Below are positions 23,801 to 38,800 of a stretch of 64,000 nt of DNA, piece after piece. This stretch comes from Costus lasius (lineage: Eukaryota; Streptophyta; Magnoliopsida; Zingiberales; Costaceae), in the NCBI GenBank assembly GCA_027563935.2, contig CM050446.2:128170499-128234498 (forward strand), in the 5' to 3' direction. The translations under genes were made by a program, and so were the position numbers. The notes beneath the pieces were generated by a model that was not told the DNA's origin, searched no databases, and worked only from the letters and a program-made list of their open reading frames with translations. The stretch's first letter is position 1. Each line of letters starts with the position of its first letter.

Positions 23801-26800
23801 TATAGTTTAGGGATGGTAACAGGTTGGGTTACAGGTTGGGGCAGGGGTAGTGGCAAACCCGAACCCGACTCCTTCACCCAAACCCGACCATGCCGGGTTT
23901 TAAAAATTTCAACACACACCCAACTCTGATAGGACCAGGTCCTGGGTAAAACATGATGGCTGCAGTGAGCAGCACAAAGGCAAGTGAGTGGCAACTGATG
24001 CAAGGGCGGTGAGGGGACTGGCATGAGGAGGGAAGCTGGGAGCGGAGTGGCGTAAGAATGGGAGCCAGGAGAGGAGGGACACGAGGGCAGCTAGAAGGGG
24101 AGGAAGAGAAGGGAGAAGGGAGTGGTGGCGAGCAGGAGAGAGCATGTTTAGTGATTTTCTATAGCGATGCATGTTTAGGTTCGGGTTTGGAGCAGATATC
24201 TAAAATCCCAAATCTAACCTTGACTTGACCTATGGTTATACTTGAACGCAGCCTAAAACCCCGTCAACTCGGGTTTTTCATATCAAAATCGGATTGGGTT
24301 GAGTTGGGACCGGGCGAGAAGGGATTTTTCTGCCATCCCTAATATAGATCTTAGTAGGAACAATCTAGATCGGTGTATCAGTCCATTGTCGAACCAATAC
24401 ACACCAAAACTACCGGTTAGTTTAGAGATGTATTTCATTTAGTGGTGGAACAAGGTTTAAAGTATGCATTTGTACTATAAATAATCTAAGACATACTAAT
24501 TCAAGCATAACTTGGTAAACAGCCCCTTGTGTAGCTGGTTATGCTTCGAATATTATAATATAATATGATGTATTGTATGTTAGTAAGTGAGGTGCATATT
24601 CGTCAATGTACCAAAATACCTACTAGTCTAGTACAAGTCTATGATTTGAGATTATTGGGCATAAGGTTATTAGACACATGGTTGATAATCTTGGTCCATG
24701 CTAGTACATTGATCTTATACTAGATAAAGCTCGACACCTACAAGGAAGGTCACAGCGTTGTGGTGAGTGCAAGGGCAGGGTTCATTGGCATGGGAGGTAG
24801 GTTGGCCACATGAAAGGGGAATGGAGCTCAATATAAGTGGTCAGCAACAAGATTTAAGAAACCAATCCATTATACTAATAGTATTGGTCCATATTATTAA
24901 ATATAATATACATACTACTGCCATGTACCGTACAAGACCAGACCAATAGTCATAATGCTCAATTTTATAAATCTACTTGGTAGTAGTGGGCCTGGCGGGA
25001 ACAATGCCTATAGGAGAGGTCACCGGGTGACCAAGAGGAGTTGTTTGTTGTTTGTGCAAAGGTGAACTATTGTTGGAAGAGTAGCAATTCATAAATGGCT
25101 TCTCCCAACAATGCAACTGTGGGTTTTGATCGCACCATATAACAGGTACCAAATGCTTCATTTGGTGAAAAGTATTGCTCGTATCTATGTAGCATCCCTC
25201 GTAACAACCCTAAATGGGGTTTAAATGTATAGGTTGCTCTAAGCTTATGTTCTTGGTTCAATATTGGAACAATTACAAAAAGGTTCTATAAAGATGAAAC
25301 TATACCACTCATTGTCGGGATATTTTCAAGTATTGATTATAGTGCTTTGTAAAGTTGGTAGACTTTAAGTGCCAGTGGAGTACATGGTTGTATTCCATGT
25401 AGCATTCCTTCATTCCTTTATTAGTTTATTCTCTCTTCATCTTTTGAGAAAAAATGGATTGGCTGGGATATCAACATTTTTCATTGGGAAAATGGAAACA
25501 ACAATCAGATAGGACCACAAGGATTGATAGGATATTTTTGCTATTTCTTTTTTATGATTTCTTTCCCAATTTACTGCCACAATTACTTGCTTACTTTTAT
25601 TTATGATCATTTCATGTTTATTTGCAATTATTTAGGATCCACCTTCCTTTTGCTGTGGAACAACAAAATAAGAGAACAAGGGCCAATCTAGAGGGTAAAA
25701 TGGGAAAACTTTGTTTTGCTCCTTTATTTCCTTGCTATGATACAGAGAAAAAGGGTGCAAACATAAATGGAAAACAAGGTTGTTGAACCATAAAACTTCA
25801 AAAGGTATATTATTCTTCGGTTCAATTTCCATTCAATCTGGAGAAAAATCAGGAAGCAAAGTAAATAAAAGAACATATGAAAAGAAAAGAAAAAAAGGTA
25901 AATATGTACATTAGACCAAATTACATATAGTGCCAAATACTATGTATAGGCTTGAAGGATAAATAATACTCACACATTGGTTTAGACCTAGCCAAATGCT
26001 ATAATTAATGATAACCATAATAATTAAGTGGATCATAAACTTTGACCTTCTTCATTACTCCCCTTAAGCATGTATGCCACTTGCCAATTATGACCAGCTT
26101 GGTAAAAAAAAGTAGGGGCAATGGCGCTGGATGATTTCAAAGAGATCTTAACCAGAGGATAAAAGGAGATAACACAGAAACACTAAATGCAAAGTACTAG
26201 AAAGGAGAGGTGCTACAAGCGTGGTTTAAGGTCTATATCCTTGATATGGGCAATATTGGTCCGATCCTATACTGCTACACGATACAGGTTGGGTACCTAT
26301 TTATACAAGGGTATAGGCATATAATATAAGTTCAGTAGTATCAACTAATATAGTGTGTTGGTACATATTTATGCCTTGTTTACTTCGGACGATGAAAAGT
26401 CCGAAGGAAAGGAAAATTTTCAGATCTATCTGTCTGTGCCGACATATATTGTTCACACGTGATTATCACGTGGGCGCACTTTTATCTCCTCTGCGGACGG
26501 ACACGTCTCCACGACGGTTCAGGGCTCTCGTCGACAACGTCCAGCGGCGTCCGACGAGCTCGCGTCGACAATGTCCAGAGTGTCGAGGAAGAGAGCGTCG
26601 TCTATGGCTTGCGAGGAAGAGGGCGGCATCCGCGGCTTGCTAGGAAGAGGGCAGCATCCGCGGCATCAAGGAAGAGGCCGACGTCCGCGGCTTGCGAGGA
26701 AGAGGGCGGCATCCGCCGTGTCGAGGAAGAGGGCGGCGTTCGTGGCATCGAGCGGCGAGGCGACGGGCGAGGCAGCGAGCGTCGATGCGTCGTTCGCATC

Positions 26801-29800
26801 CGCGGCTTCCGCATTTGACAACTCGCGTGGGCGAGGAAGGAGAGGCAGGAAGCATGCGGAGAGGAAGGGGCAGCGAGCATCGATGTGTCGTTTGCGACCA
26901 CGTCCGACGAGCTCGCTTGGGTGACGAAGGAGGGGGCGGAAGCGTGCGGAGAGGAAGGGGTAGCGAGCAGCCAGGCAACAGGCGATGGCATGACTTTTGT
27001 TTATCTGCCCGATTTGGGCGGATGATAAATCAGCGGAAAATGTGCTGATTTTCCATTATAGTTTCCGTCCTAAATATCCGTCCGCTGAAGTAAATGATGG
27101 AAAAAGCAATAATCTATTTGCCCCTTCCTATTTTCCGTCCAAGTATACATACCGTTAGAGATGGAAGCAAGTTGGGTATGCTCAAAAATTTCTCTTTTCA
27201 ATAATATAATATAATATCCAAGCCCGATTATATCGAATTATTTTTTTTAAAATTCATACCTAAACCTGACCATATTGGAATTTTCATTATCTATTAACTA
27301 GATAAATACTTAAATAAATATTAATAATTACAAGGAGAGATGGAGGCAAGTAGATACTCAATTCGGTACTTGCCTCAACCCAACTCCATTATTCAAGTAA
27401 TTAGACATTTTTTATTTTCTATTTTTATAATTTAAATATATATAATCTTGTTCAGGTATAGGGTACCATGAGGGTGCTACCTAACTTGACTTAGATAGGA
27501 TTCATACTACTCAATCCCAACTTAAACCCTAGTTAATTGGGGCATGTATTCAATAAATAAATATTTGTTCTCATCCTTGTACCTGGTGTCACGGGCAATT
27601 TTTCTTTTAAATAGAAACCTTGCACCGAGACTAGCAAGACTTCTTTCGAAGCCCTCAAGCCCTAATCCAAGTGAAGCTTCCAGTTAGGAACACTTAAGCA
27701 GAAGCACTAACACTCTCAATTTCCCCACGCCCAAGGGAGATTTGGTGAATCACCGCCTCTACGAATACGCTCACACATAAACACACCCAAATACCCGCAT
27801 ACAAGAGTGGACGACTCGTCACGAACTCTCAACGCTCACAGAATCTCTCAGCTACACTCACTCGTCGTAATACCCTCGTCGTAATACCCAACTAGGCCGA
27901 CCGACAAATATCTATACTTGTGCGCAAGAGCAAGCAAGACAGACTCTTCGAGAGGCCAAGCTGAATAATAGCAGATAATATTCAAGTAGCCCTATACAGG
28001 CTCACACACTAAGCAAAAGAGGTCGGTCAAGCAGAAAGCCCAGAAAGAGCTCGACCGATGATGCAGGTACAGTAGTTAAATTCTTAGTCCGAGGAAGTTA
28101 GATATTACCCTTGTAGCGTGCCCTCGCTCCTCATGCCTCAGACTATCGAAGAAGCCTCCGCAAACCCTCAGCTGAATGTTGCATGCAACCAATCGCCATA
28201 CACACAAGTACATCTAAGCACTTGCACGTGCAAAGCACATGCGCAAGTAGCCAAACACACGCCTCTGTTCACGTTTATGTGAGTGTTGCTGCTTGTGCGA
28301 TCCTCTCGTTACCCAACCTTCCATCATTGGATTCACCTCCCCAGCATCATCGGGTCCACCGGAACCCTAGCCATCGTTGCCTCACACTGGAGTTGCCACT
28401 AGAGCTGAAACCCTAATGGCACCACAAGCATTCATCGCCACAGTAATTGATGTCGAGGATGACGAGATCTACGACCATTCAAGACAAAGACGGGACAAGG
28501 CTATCTCAGGTCACAAGTTGGCTACTGCCGGCGTCGCTAGCTGAGGAATCGGTTACTTGGAAGCTGCCGAGGTTGCTCACGATAGGGAAGAAGCTGTTGG
28601 TGCTGGATCTATACGAACTCGCCTAGACGCCGCGAACGACGTCGAGGCTCGCTGCCGAGCCGCTTGAGGAATGTCGGTGTGGAGGAAGTCGTTGGAACTA
28701 GGGCGCCGCCAGAGCAAGCCGCGAAGAGAAGCTTGGCTACCGCCTTCCTCTGTTGTAGCTGATGTTCGCACATTCCGATCACGGATTGTCGTACCATACA
28801 ACGCCCTGATGACACATACGTGTTTATGGAACCGGAGAAGCGCACCCCGCTTCCCTCTCCCTCGCCTAGGTCTCCAACTATTACCTCAGAACGTCCTTGG
28901 GGAAAACCTAGACTCGTCAGTGTATATGACACTACCCTACGGCCCCTACCCTGCGGCCCCTAAAGTCTATTTAAAACCCAGGGCACCTCCCACACACATA
29001 CCACGTGTCACCACCTAAGGCGCCATGTGTGCGCCACCAGGGCCCGAGCTTAAGTTGGACCAGGGTCCGAGCTTATGTGCACACCCTATGTACGTGTTAG
29101 GGCGAGCGTCCGCGCCTCCCTTGCGTGTTCTTCACTCAAACCCCCAGATTAGGGTGACTAGTCGGGTCTAACCCATTGGTGGATTTAGCTCAATCAACTA
29201 ACCCGAGTGCAAGCAACCTTTGTACTTGTCCACCATGCTGGATGATCTAGGATCAACGTCATTCAACACACTCGATGTGCCTCAGGATTCGTGCTAAATC
29301 CCAGGAGCATCACATTCTCCCCCACTTGTGTTCATCATCGTCCTTGATGATAGGCCAACAAGATCATATCTGATCTGCTCCTCTATCAGCCATAGGTAGA
29401 AAGTCTCCTCTATATACTCTTCTACCTCAAGTGTGCCTCTAACTTTGGATGTAGTCTCTGAAAAAATTCTTTGTTGTATACTCAAGCTATCCAATTGTAT
29501 CATCTAGCCCGCGGTGTGCTCTAGGCCACACAGCCTCCTCCTAGAGCACCTGAACAAACTCTCTGAAAGCTGTGGAGCCACTACTCTCTATATTTTGTAC
29601 TATGTCTCTGAAGATGAGAGGCTATCTCTTGAGGCTGATCTCAAGAGGGGTCTTCCTAATAGATGAAGACTACTGTAAGTGAGCGAACTGTGCTTTGTTG
29701 AGGAGAGACACCACCATGCGCAGACTCGCTATGAGGAATAGAAGAAAACTCTCCAGTGACATGCTCACCAACTCTATTTAGCCAATGCTCTGAATCAACT

Positions 29801-32800
29801 TCATCTTCGAATCATATGCCTAAATCCCTCAATCCAAGACTCCACTATCGGACTAGCAACTCCGTCGAAGATGATGTCTAATAGGGACCTTCGATGCTCC
29901 ACCACTAGTCGGGAGGAGCTTGACAATGCCCATAGCCAAGCAGGTCACTAACATAAAGAGTAAACTTTTCCCTCTTATCTCTGGGAAACCATTGAAGAGA
30001 TCCATAGAACCTAAAGTCTATGTGTGTTCCAAATCCAAGAGAGGCTGAAGCAATCGAGCTTCAAACCCTCTACCAGTCGTATCCTGCGGGCAGATCAAGC
30101 AAGTGCAGATGTCAACAATAGTTGTTATGGAGGGCCAAAGAAGTAATATGGACTCTTGCGCCAGCATCCTACGTGGTCCAGTGTGACTCCTCCATGCAAT
30201 ACATACACTAATTGTCGGAACACAATGTTGATCGCCCTTAGCTATGATGAAATTGTCGCCCATGCGACGATCCTCGCCTCTGAGCACATCTACAATCGGC
30301 TTCTACGAGTTGTCGAGCCTATTTTATGTACCTGGGGAGAACTCTATCAATTCCCACTGAAATCGTTAGCACCACTATCCCAATGCAACTGAGTGTGCTG
30401 GTCACCAAGATATCCTGCTCTGACTAGTGATCCCAACTAGAGTCAAGCTCTGCAAGGTACTGAACCCATTTCGCATGTGTAGATGAGAGCTCCTGTATCA
30501 TGATGGAGTAAGTGTTGGAGATGTTGTCTGCCTCCACCACAAAATCGCTATGGCAGAGAATGATGCGCCCTATGTGAAGGTTGTACCCGGCGATCATCTC
30601 CTACTCCTGAGTTCTGTAGCACTGCTCTATTAACCTCAATCTCCTACTCAGTAATGCAATGGTGTGCTTCTTCTGGAGGAAAACTCCCCCACCTAAATCA
30701 GAGATATCAGAATGAATTTCAAATGAGCAACCGAAATCTTACATCTAGAGAAACAGCCCAATGACGATCCGGTGCTCTATCTTTGCTAAAATAGTCTATC
30801 ATTGTTCTCCTCTATGCTAGGAGTCCTTCCTCAGAAGAGGTATGGAGCTATGATTCTAGAGTCATCTAGCTAGAACATCCTCAAGTTCCTCTCACTAAGG
30901 ATCTAAGCTCTAAGGGTCTAGATGAGGTCGGCTACTCGACAACAGTCGTCCTCTCCTATGGATCCGCCTGGCTAGTATCATGATCGTCATGGCCTAGGTT
31001 CTAGATAATCAAAGCAGTAATGGAACAACTCTCCCTCTGGTATAGCTAGTCCCTCAGTCGATGAACGATTGCCATTAGGCATACCGAGTGTTCCTGTATC
31101 GTGGTATAATGCATCATAATGCCAAATCTGTAGACTAAGACCGTCAAGTCTACTATATGCATAAATATCAGAATCATCTGGGAAAGAGGTATCGGCATAA
31201 AGTTCAGACTCCCTAATGTGATCCTCCACTCCGTAATGTCATACCAGACGCATGTCATCTCTGAAGTATCCTGGGTACTATATGTTGCAGGCTCACAATG
31301 TGTCCGATGCATGATTATGTCCAATGCTAAATATTGGAAACAGTGTCTAAAGTTGCTATCCTGTCTCTCAATCAAGGTCGTAACACTGAAGATGGATCTA
31401 GAGTGCTGGGTGGACTCTGTTGCTGCTGTCAATCCCGCCAACTGTGTCATTTACTCCTACTCCAAAGGATACATGAGGTAACAAGGCCGAAAGTGAGGAG
31501 AGACCCATGAAACTGTCTCGATGTGATGATCATTCACATATAAATAAGATAATCTCCTAAGCAATCTCGGTGTAAGATTATCTCTGAACTACTGGAGATA
31601 CATCTTTTCTTCATCCTGAATATTTTCTTGACTTCCCACCTGAGAAGATCTCACTCAAGTGGCCAGAGAAGTCAACTCGCCTAAGTGGCTGCTAAGGTAG
31701 CACCGCCTTGCACTCCTACACAACTCACAAAGCATGGATGCTGATCATCCATGATTTGCACTCCGCCAAGATGAGACACCACTGTTGCCCTCATCTTCCT
31801 CAATAACTCTAATCCAATAATCATGTCATAATCATCAAGTTGTACCCATCCAATCGCCAAAGATGATCAAGACATTATAAGAAATCCCGACGATCTATTG
31901 CTCCTCTACGCTGATTGTCTTTACTCGGTCTTGCGCGAGGGAGATGCACAATCCCAACCGAGTCGCCATCCTATCAGACACGAACACATGTGAAGCTCCT
32001 ATGTCAACTAGGGCATGAACTCGATGTGAGTTCATCCTCATTTCCACAAACATTAGCTCCGTCTTCACTTCCTGTGCCGTGATGACATTGATCACAAGCA
32101 AATTCACTGTGACCAACGAGTCACTCTCTTCTCGTTGAGCCTCTCGCTCTATAGTAGCTGCTACTGTCTCTCCCCATGGACATAGCCGCATGGGGTGCAG
32201 CCCACGGCACATAAAACACTGTATCTATCTAGCACCGACTGTGGGTGGAGATCTGGATACAGGAGGTCGTGGAAGTCCAGTCTCTGATATACGCGTCATC
32301 TTCTCCACCATTTGTTGTCCCCTCTGACCGCCTCTAGGTCTGAAGGAGGAGGCTAGCCGTTTTCCAATCTCTTAGAAGAACGTGCCTATGTAGGACCGGC
32401 GGCAGTAGGGGCAGGTGGCACCCTATTACGCAGGTCTACTAGTCCATTTGCAATCGCCATAGCCTCCTTTAGGTTCATTGGAGAATGATGTCTGACCTCA
32501 AGCTCAGATGTCTGCATTCTATCCAAGAACCGATATAATCTATCCCCCTCTGACACATCCGGAATCTCCAGCATCAAGGCAGGATAAGCCTTAACATCCT
32601 CACGGATAGTGCCTGCGTGTCTGGCATGCTGCAAAGCATCGTGCGCCGCCTTGGCCGGATCCGTAGGTTGGAACTGGATCTTGAGTTCCACCTTTAACTC
32701 CTCCCATGTGATATCTCATGGCACCTCCTCTCCTACAGGATCCATAAGAGTACGCCACTAAAGCTTAGCATTGCCTGTGAGATATACAGCACAAATCTGC

Positions 32801-35800
32801 ACGCGGTCACTGTCAGTCACATGAGCAACTCTGAAATACTACTCAATATCCCAAAGGAAGTTCTTTAACTCCTTTGCACCGTGTGTCCCACTAAAAGGTG
32901 TGGGCTCGGGTATCCTCAAACGAATTATAGATGATCGGGTCTCCCCTGCGCCTATGGCCGACGAAGAGCAAGATAGAATGGCTACCCTACTCTTAAGATC
33001 GGTCACCTCCAATGCAACTGCTCTATAAGTGCTGTGGAGAGACATGTCAACTCACTGTTAAAGCGGGTCCCTAAGAACTCTATTATCCTGTGGAGAACCT
33101 CAAGGTGTTCCACCACCGTAGAATCTCCATCATGACATTGTGATTCCCGATCGCAGCTTCAAGTCGGGAGATGCGTTCAGTTGATGAAACCATAGCTATT
33201 CTTTACTCTGAAATCTGAGAGGTTGTATGTGATCTGAAGGTCTAACCTTTGAGTGCACTGAGAACGAGCTAAGTAAGCACTCGGGGCTGAAACTAAACGA
33301 TTGGTGAAGAGACCAAGGAATTACACCCCGGCGCTGAGCACCGGCGTACGCAACCCCCAAATGGTTTCCACTAACGTCTATATCTCAGGATCCAAATGTT
33401 GCGCAAAGTAAGCCCTCTGATATCGGTTTGTCACAGGAAATTTTTCTTTTAACTAGAAACTTTGCATCGAGACCAGCAAGACTTCTTTCAAAACCCTCAA
33501 GCCCTAATCTAAAGTGAAGCATTCAGTTAGGCACACTTAAGCGGAAGCACTAAGACTCTCAATTTTCCCGGGCCAGGAGGGGTTCGGTGAGTCACCGCTC
33601 CTACAAGTATGCTCACAGATAAACACACCCAAATACCCACGTACGAGAGTGGACACCCTACCCACATATTAGGGTGAACACCCGCGCCTCCCTTATGTGA
33701 CCTTCGCTCAAACCCATGAATTAGGGTGACCAATCGGGTCAACCCATTGGTGGATTTAACTCAATCAACTAACCCGAGCACAAACAAGCTCTGTGCTTGT
33801 CCACCATGCTGGATGATCAAGGATTATCGTCATCTGATATGCTCGATGTGCCTCGGGATTCGTGCTAAATCCCAAGGGCATCACACCTTGCATGTTCTAG
33901 TCAATCATTGAATTGGTACAAAGTATGAAACTAAATTAAAAACTTTAGCTACAAAGCTATAGAGAAAGCAACTCTTATAAAGGCATACTCTTCATCTTAG
34001 AGAAATTATGGACTGAGAAGGGAAAAAAGTATAGTATTTGAAGGATAGGCACAACAATACTCTAGAGAGAACAACTCTTATAGTTGTGTGATGAGAGGAG
34101 GACAAAGGGGATGGTAGAGGTGCAAGAGATGTGAAATACTAGAGGAGAAGCATTGAGAAAGGCCCAACTTGGTATAAAGATATAGAAGCATCAATGAGGC
34201 AACGAGGATGGTTAAGAGCTTGCAAGGGGTATTGGAGGAGTTCATACTAAAAAAAAATAGATCACTAAAAAGATGGTGATGAGTGTAGTTTTATTTTTTT
34301 TTACTTAATAAAAAAATTGTCTTGTTAATGTGGCTATGATGGAAGAGAGATGTAGAAAATAATGCTTATTTTGCTAGAAGCAGTGCAAAAATATAGGGCA
34401 GCGACAACCATTTTAAAGCTTAACAAGATGGTGGTGCAAATGTCGCAAGTCCAATTCAGATTTCTTGTAGTAGGATAGCAATTGGGCTTAGATGTGACTA
34501 GGGACGAGATCTCCAAAGTCAGTCAGAAGGTGATGTGTGGCTCTATCATAGCTACAGAGGTTGTTTTGCTGTTACAACAACAAAATAGAAGCGGATCAGT
34601 TGGATATAAGGGGATAGCCACGTGCAGGGGCGATGGTGACATTATTGAGAATGTGTAAGTCTGATGAACAAAAGTGGCTTAGATTTGTTGCGCGACGTCA
34701 TCTGCAAAGACTTTGCCAAACATGGTTATCCGGAAGTTCCCATTGAAATGCAATCATGGTGAGGTCTCATGGTTGGTGAACAATAGAACAACGAATCTCT
34801 TGATCACACAACCAATTAAGGGTGGCTAGTGATGTGGTGGATAGGGGAAACATAGGCAATGAGGCGTATGTCAAGACAAGGCCAAGGGGATAGGCGTTGT
34901 TGTGTGTGAAGCAAATTTCTTTTTCTAGTAAAGATGAGGTGTTGTTGTGATGTACAACACAAGACAATCACTAACTAGATAGCTTTTATGTGGCTTTATA
35001 GCTGCAACGAGTGGAACCAATCACTTAGTAGCTCTAGCATGTGCAAAAGCATAGCAAAATTTCATACTCAGACAATTGAAAGAGCATGGATCTAAAAAAC
35101 CCTAGTTAGAACTTTAGGAGGATCAATTTTGCTTAGAACATAAGAACAAGGGGAGAGAGGTTAAAACTACACTACACAAATTATATAAAATTATGCACAA
35201 TACCCATTACAATATTTAACAAGCATATATATAAGCTTAAAGGTCAAATAATACTCACATACACTAGACCTAGTCAAATCCTATAATTCATGATAACTAT
35301 AATAATTAAGTAGATCATAATTTGTCTCTTCCAATGCTTCTAACATAAATCATATTCACAATACCTTAATTTCTTTATGTATCCACTACTTACCAAGTTA
35401 CAAAGAACGTAGCGTGTGTCTTAATAAAATTAAAAAAATAATCCCTTCTTTCCCTTGAAGGATTATTAAAAAAATTATACATTTCTATCATGTTAATTTT
35501 CTAAAATTACTTCCTTTTACTCTTCGTTCTTTCTAGGATACATCAAGTTATTTATAGAAATAAAAGAAGAAACCATACCATTTCCTTCTCAGTAGTGTAT
35601 CTTGTGAGATAAGTGAGTAATCATGATCCCAACGAGCTTACATACCTTCCATCATAATAGAGAGGATAATGGGAAAAAAATTTCTCTGAAAGATTTGACA
35701 CCTAGCTAAAGTGCCTTCCAACAATCCTTGCAACGAACATTTATTTGCATCTCACATTCTACATTGTGTGTCGTCAAGGTGCGGACAAGCATGACTTCAA

Positions 35801-38800
35801 ACTACAATAGCAAATAACAGTACTAGTTGCCTCAAGGAAAGTAATAAATCACGGACAGTTTCCCCTTCAAAAGTCCATATGGTATATTAATCCACTCTCC
35901 TCATTGGGCATAAATTTCTTTATGTGATGTCAAAATTATTGATGCTACAAGTAATTTACTAAAGCAAAATGGAACTCTGTAGTGTAGAGCTTCGTGAAGA
36001 ATGAGTTACAATACATAGAAATGCACAAATACAATGGACAAGACACTACAACAGTCCTAGAGGCAACCGGTGAAGAACCCTTAGTTCTATACTTGAACAT
36101 GTACCAAGACCCAATAATGTAGTGTCTGTTATCATATTAATTTAATTTAGAATATGATTATTAGATATTGTATGGTTATATGGTAGTTATTAATTCCAAG
36201 GTCGAACGTACGATCTCAAGAGGTGTACCAGTCCAATTGGTACCCGTCAGTTTTAAATATATATAGTTATACACATGTACAACGGTTCCAGTATGAGCCG
36301 ATGTAGACTGGTTTTATAAAATTTGATTAGATCATGGGTTAGTAGGTTAATAATAGTATTTATTAGTTAATGGATTACTAAGTAGTTTTGATTTAATAAT
36401 TAATGTATTTATAAAAGCCTATTTAAAGGCTTATAAAATATTTGAAATGGATATCTTTTGATTAATGAATCATCATATATTTCTCCACAGTATCTCAACT
36501 ATTGTCCCTCTCTTACTCGCCTCTTTATACTCTCCCTTTTCTCAATCTACCCTCTAGCATAACCTGATTTAACTCAATACTCTCACTCCCTAGGTATTAT
36601 TTCAAGTAAAAATGTCTATGAAAAATATTCAATTGATTCACATTATTTTATGCTCATCAAATTAATGAGTCTAGAGGCAACTGTACACATAGCTACTCAT
36701 GTTTTAGGGTCATTCCCTATATGTCATTATGAGTTAATTCTCATGAGACAAATCCTAACACTAGCACTCTCACTCAAAGCAAAACTATCCCAAGATCCAT
36801 TAATTTGGCATATCAAAAAAGACATGACCTAATTGAAAATGATTAAGCCTTAGTTAATAGTAGAAAGCTCATTATGCCTTATAACAAATTGGGGGAACTA
36901 TAATATCTCACTTAAGAATTGATCTCCATATAAGCTCAAGACCCAACTTATAGCACATGACCATTTTTAGTTGACATAATGTAAGGTTAGTTCAATGATG
37001 ATTCTATCATCGAAGGCAATCATTTTTTATTAGAAACTTATCTTACCAAGGATTAGGCTTGCACTATTACCATTTATTATGACTGACCTAGTGGTAAATA
37101 GACTCATTTAAATTTAATGAGCCTAAACCAATAGAATATAATTGAAAATTCTTAAGCTGAAGATAATAAAAGTAAATAAATTAGGTCTTATATATTATGA
37201 TAACTCTTCACTTACTTCTCATAAACTGTGATATCACAACTCTTAACAATAATCTAAACCAAGGATTTAAATCTTGGTTCAAACCGATATACTGTTCCTG
37301 GCTTACTAGGCTCACATTGGTATGCATTGACACCAGAAGGTATCGGTACCAAACACTGTACGAACTAATCTTCGAATGGTGATATGGCCCAATCCTTAAA
37401 TCCTTGATCCAATTATAGGCTCTTCTCATATACTATGATAATTCTTCTCTTATCATAAAATGAGATATCATAGCTCTAATGGCAATCCAAGTTCAGGCCC
37501 TTTCTAGCGTTTCTAAACTAAGGACATTTACCATATAACGCTGGCAGAAATGTGAATAAGACATTATTCAGGTTTTTTGTACTTCTTGATATTTCATGAG
37601 CAATAGAGATCACACGCTATACTTTGCCATCAAGCATAAATATTTAAGGAATGGTGGCACTACTTTGACTACAGCATAAACCATACACCTAAGATAAACT
37701 TTATGGTAATTCATGGGAACAACAAGTTGTCATATACTATCCTTCCCTTGATCTCCACAATGACATCTTTAAGTGCTCCTAGAGTAGGCATTAGCAATAA
37801 TTAGCATCACCCAACTTAAGCATTTTTACATCAACAAGCTTAAGCATTTTGCCTTTAACTTGGCAATGAAATAGTGAGAGCTACCATTGTTTACCAGCTC
37901 AAATATACTTGCTTGAAGGGAGATAGACCAATGTTATCAAAAATGCATTTAGGGTCTTAGGATCTTCCGATCCTACAACCAAGATTAGATAAACCGTTCC
38001 AAAACGAACGTAGGGTCTGAAATATGATAAAATCTTATGATCCCATGATCCGAGTCTTAGGATCTGGTAGGATCTTATAATCTCATCGATCCTACTCAAT
38101 TCTAAGTTAATACGTAAAATAAGTTCATATTTGATTATTATTATTATACAAAAAATCAATAATCTATTATGCCAGAAGCCTTAAATTGATATATGATGCA
38201 ACTTCTCATCTTTAATTGTCTATCTCTTTCCTTGGCAGCTCATTATCATCTCTAACTATATTTGTCTACTTCAACTATTTATTAGAATCAACTTTGTAAT
38301 CTTTGTCATTACTATATACTTTTATCTTCATGATTTTTCATATTTTTATCTTGTTATCTTCATTTCACTGCATGCCTTTTTTTATTTCTAGTTTCATTGT
38401 ACATTTTTGTCGTATCCATCTTCTATTAACTTATCTCTATCATCATTACCTCACAAATATTCAATTTCATAGTTTTACACTATACAACTAATACAACTGA
38501 ATAATAGTATAAAATGTTGTATATGTATATATATATTTATATATAATACATGATACTAGATAGATATATATTAATTTTTTTTATTACTTCTTATTAGAAT
38601 ATTTATCATGTCTAATTAGATGAATATATTTTTAAAATTATATATTTTAAGTGATTTAGTAAGATCTTCCAATCTTATGATCCGATGCTACAATCATATC
38701 CTACAAAGTCTTCATCGTTCCTAAGTAAAATCTCGATCCTGCCAATCTTGAGATAGATCATCAAGCAATTTACAAGGGCCAACTTGATCCCCTTTCCCAG

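Larger units (their letters stand above)
27587..33885 (-). mobile_element. Ty3/gypsy LTR retrotransposon, decayed, in the 17.7 kb EDM2 intron
   Basis: Bounded by two direct LTRs (27587-29314 and 33429-33885) that share both ends; the immediate flanks CCTGG and CCTTG are a likely 5 bp duplication. On the minus strand the order is 5' LTR, primer site, gag, protease, remnants of the rest, polypurine tract, 3' LTR. Gag is seen at 32386-33045 (RIPEPTPFSG, AKELKNFLWDIE). Protease is at 31895-32212 with ALVDIGASHVFVS in place of the usual DTGA/S active-site motif. A degenerate integrase zinc-finger region is near 30020-30290 (ICPQDTTG...LLQPLL). No long intact frame exists, so it cannot be autonomous. 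Confidence 0.85.

Noticed and set aside
26459..27048. Arg/Ala/Glu-rich repeat protein
   Set aside because: Repeat units alternate between 27 and 28 bp, so frame is lost; frames exist on both strands; the block is inside a TTA-flanked element.
28183..29018. Open frames in the gypsy 3' LTR as genes
   Set aside because: They lie within an LTR, on both strands, and match nothing.
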